Shown one piece after another: positions 62,330 through 64,000 of a stretch of 64,000 nt of DNA (position 1 is the first letter of the stretch; each line of letters begins with the position of its first letter). The translations under genes were made by a program, and so were the position numbers. The DNA comes from Pseudeuparius sepicola (lineage: Eukaryota; Arthropoda; Insecta; Coleoptera; Anthribidae), in NCBI GenBank assembly GCA_963920635.1, contig OY987302.1:43899500-43963499 (forward strand), written 5' to 3'. Under the pieces are notes generated by a model. That model saw only the letters and a program-made list of their open reading frames with translations. It was not told where the DNA came from and ran no database searches.

Positions 62330-63430
62330 AAAATCGCTGTAAAAACTATATTCTTTGGTTGCCGGCCACAATATTTGGCAGAAATGACTGGAAACAGGTT
62401 ACAGCCAATATACTAACGTCTGAACAATTTGCCACCCCCAGCCTTCCTCCCTACAACCCCAAACTGGAATATGAAACATAAAAACTTCGTTTTTTGGTCG
62501 CTGGCTCTAATATTCGGCACAAGTGACTAGACGACTGTTCCGGACGAGATAGTGCCGCCCCTATAATTTGCCACCCTCTTGGATCACCCCCACACACCCC
62601 TATTTGAGTTAAGTGGTTGTAAAAACTTTGTTCTTTGGTTTCTGGCTCTAATATTCAGCACAAGTGACTAGACGACTGTTCCAGACGAGATAGTGCCGCC
62701 CCTATAATTGGCCACCCTCTGGCTTCTCCCCCACACACCCCTATTCGAGTTAAAGTGGCCGTAAACACTTTGTTTTTTGGTCACTGGCGCTTATATTCCG
62801 CACAAGTGACTAGATGACCGTTTCGGAGAAGATAGTGCCGTCCCTATAATTTGTCACCTTCTGGGTCACCTCCCCCCACCCTCCCATTCGAGAAAAGTGG
62901 CCGTAAAAACTTTGTTTTTTGGCCGCTGGTGCTAATATACTGCACAAGTGACTAGACAACTGTACCGGACGAGATAGTGCTACTCCCATAATTTGCCACC
63001 CTCTGGCTTGCCCCCCACAGCCCCATATTCGAAAAAAGTGGCCGTAAAAACTTTGTTTCTTGGTCTCTCCCGCTGATATAATGCACAGTGACTAGACGAC
63101 CGTACCGGACGAGATAGTGCCACTCCCATAATTTGCCACCCTCTGGCCTCCCCCCGTCCCCCCCACACCCCCATATTCGAAAAAAGTGGCTGTGAAAACT
63201 TTGTTTTTTGGTCGCTGGGGCTAATATACTGCACAAGTGACTAGACGACCGTACCGGACGAGATAGTGCCACTCTCATAATTTGCCACCCTCTGGCTTCC
63301 CCCACATACCCCCATATTCGAAAAAAGTAGCCGTGAAAACTTTGTTTCTTGGTCGCTGGCGCTAATTTACTGCACAAGTGACTAGACGACCGTACCGAAC
63401 GAGATAGTGCCGCTCCCATAACTTGCATAT
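62330..63430 (+). repeat. Satellite array in UPF2 intron 1, direct orientation (~141-bp units)
   Basis: Units repeat GCACAAGTGACTAGACGACC, then GGACGAGATAGTGCC, ATAATTTGCCACCCTCTGGC, a C-rich CCCCCACACCCC stretch, CGAAAAAAGTGGCCGTAAAA and ACTTTGTTTTTTGGTCGCTGG. The GACTAGACGAC mark occurs near 62527, 62666, 62808, 62950, 63090, 63239 and 63379 (spacing 139-149 bp). A more diverged unit precedes these at ~62330-62460. The ORFs on the other strand are translations of the repeat. Confidence 0.92.
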
Positions 63431-64000
63431 GGGGGTGTGGGGGGGAGGCCAGGGGGTGGCAAATTATGGGAGTGGCACTATCTCCGGTACGGTCGACTAG
63501 TTACTTGTGCAGTATATTAGCGCCAGCGACCAAAAAACAAAGTTTTCGCGGCCAATTTTTTTCGAATGGGCGGTTGTGGGGGTGACCCTGAGGGTGGCAA
63601 ATTATAGGGACGGCACTATCTGCTCCGAAACGGTCATCTAGTAACTTGTGCGGAATATGAGCGCCAGCGACCAAAAAAACAAAGTTTTTACGGCCACTTT
63701 TTTTTAATGGGGGGTTGTGGGGGTACCCAGAGGGTGGCAAATTATAGGGACAGCACTATCTTCTCCGAAACGGTCATTTAGTCACTTGTGCGGAATATGA
63801 GTTCCAGCGACCAAACAACAAAGTTTTTACGGCCACTTTTCTCGAATGGGGGGTGTGGGGGGTGACCCAGAGGGTGGAAAATTATAGGGACGGCACTATC
63901 TTCTCCGAAACGGTCATCTATCACTTGTGCGGAATATGAGCGCCAGCGACCAAACAACAAAGTTTTTACGGCCACTTTTCTCTAATGGGGGGTGACCCAG
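63430..64000 (-). repeat. Satellite array in UPF2 intron 1, inverted orientation
   Basis: From 63430 the same ~141-bp unit continues reverse-complemented: GGGTGGCAAATTATGGGAGT, then GTCGACTAGTTACTTGTGC (63490), GTCATCTAGTAACTTGTGC (63637), GTCATTTAGTCACTTGTGC (63773), GTCATCTATCACTTGTGC (63912). It runs past the window edge. Confidence 0.92.

Noticed and set aside
62952..63975. Protein-coding ORFs on the minus strand of the satellite (up to 158 codons)
   Set aside because: The predicted peptides are direct translations of the 141-bp repeat, in shifting frames.

Overview
The window looks like gene-poor, transposon-rich insect nuclear DNA. It is AT-rich, has GT-AG introns (some only about 60 bp), and carries many short inverted-repeat DNA transposons and zinc-finger or THAP transposase relics. 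The frequent GGTACCTA-type words suggest a sternorrhynchan hemipteran such as an aphid relative, but that guess is weak. There are no operons, phage or CRISPR arrays.

Four host genes are recognisable. (1) An SPT3/SUPT3H homologue (SAGA subunit) is a single-exon gene on the minus strand at 15876-16814. (2) A ZCCHC7/Air2-type zinc-knuckle protein (TRAMP-linked nuclear RNA surveillance) has five exons on the plus strand at 26493-33965. (3) icln (pICln/CLNS1A, the Sm-protein assembly chaperone of the methylosome) has four small exons spread over 18.8 kb on the minus strand at 39797-58642, with introns packed with transposons. (4) UPF2, the nonsense-mediated decay scaffold, begins at 61560 on the plus strand and runs off the right edge through a satellite-filled intron. 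icln and UPF2 are divergent, about 2.9 kb apart. Three of the four act in RNA metabolism, but nothing shows that they are co-regulated. A small unidentified gene (three in-phase exons, minus strand, 10202-12350) and a lone first exon (minus strand, 6729-6797) are also proposed.

The rest is mobile DNA. From left to right: a long-TIR element (4-1860); a hAT element with a perfect 8-bp target duplication (2676-5039); MITEs (8891, 9308, 10545, 13022, 14058); a fold-back element (14251-15327); nested elements around SPT3 (17364-18115, 19372-20549); a 4.8-kb TACAGGGTGG-ended element carrying an inverted satellite array (20689-25513); and MITEs in and around ZCCHC7. Inside icln lie a hAT MITE, a pogo/jerky-like element, a second pogo relic, a Harbinger relic, two giant fold-back elements and a 5'-truncated LINE with a target duplication. 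THAP relics lie between icln and UPF2.

The most unusual items are the two satellite arrays that each flip orientation once, a 7-bp-TSD MITE family with three copies, a 5S-rRNA-derived fragment, and a set of elements that share TACAGGGTG termini. I did not find a convincing new multi-gene system.
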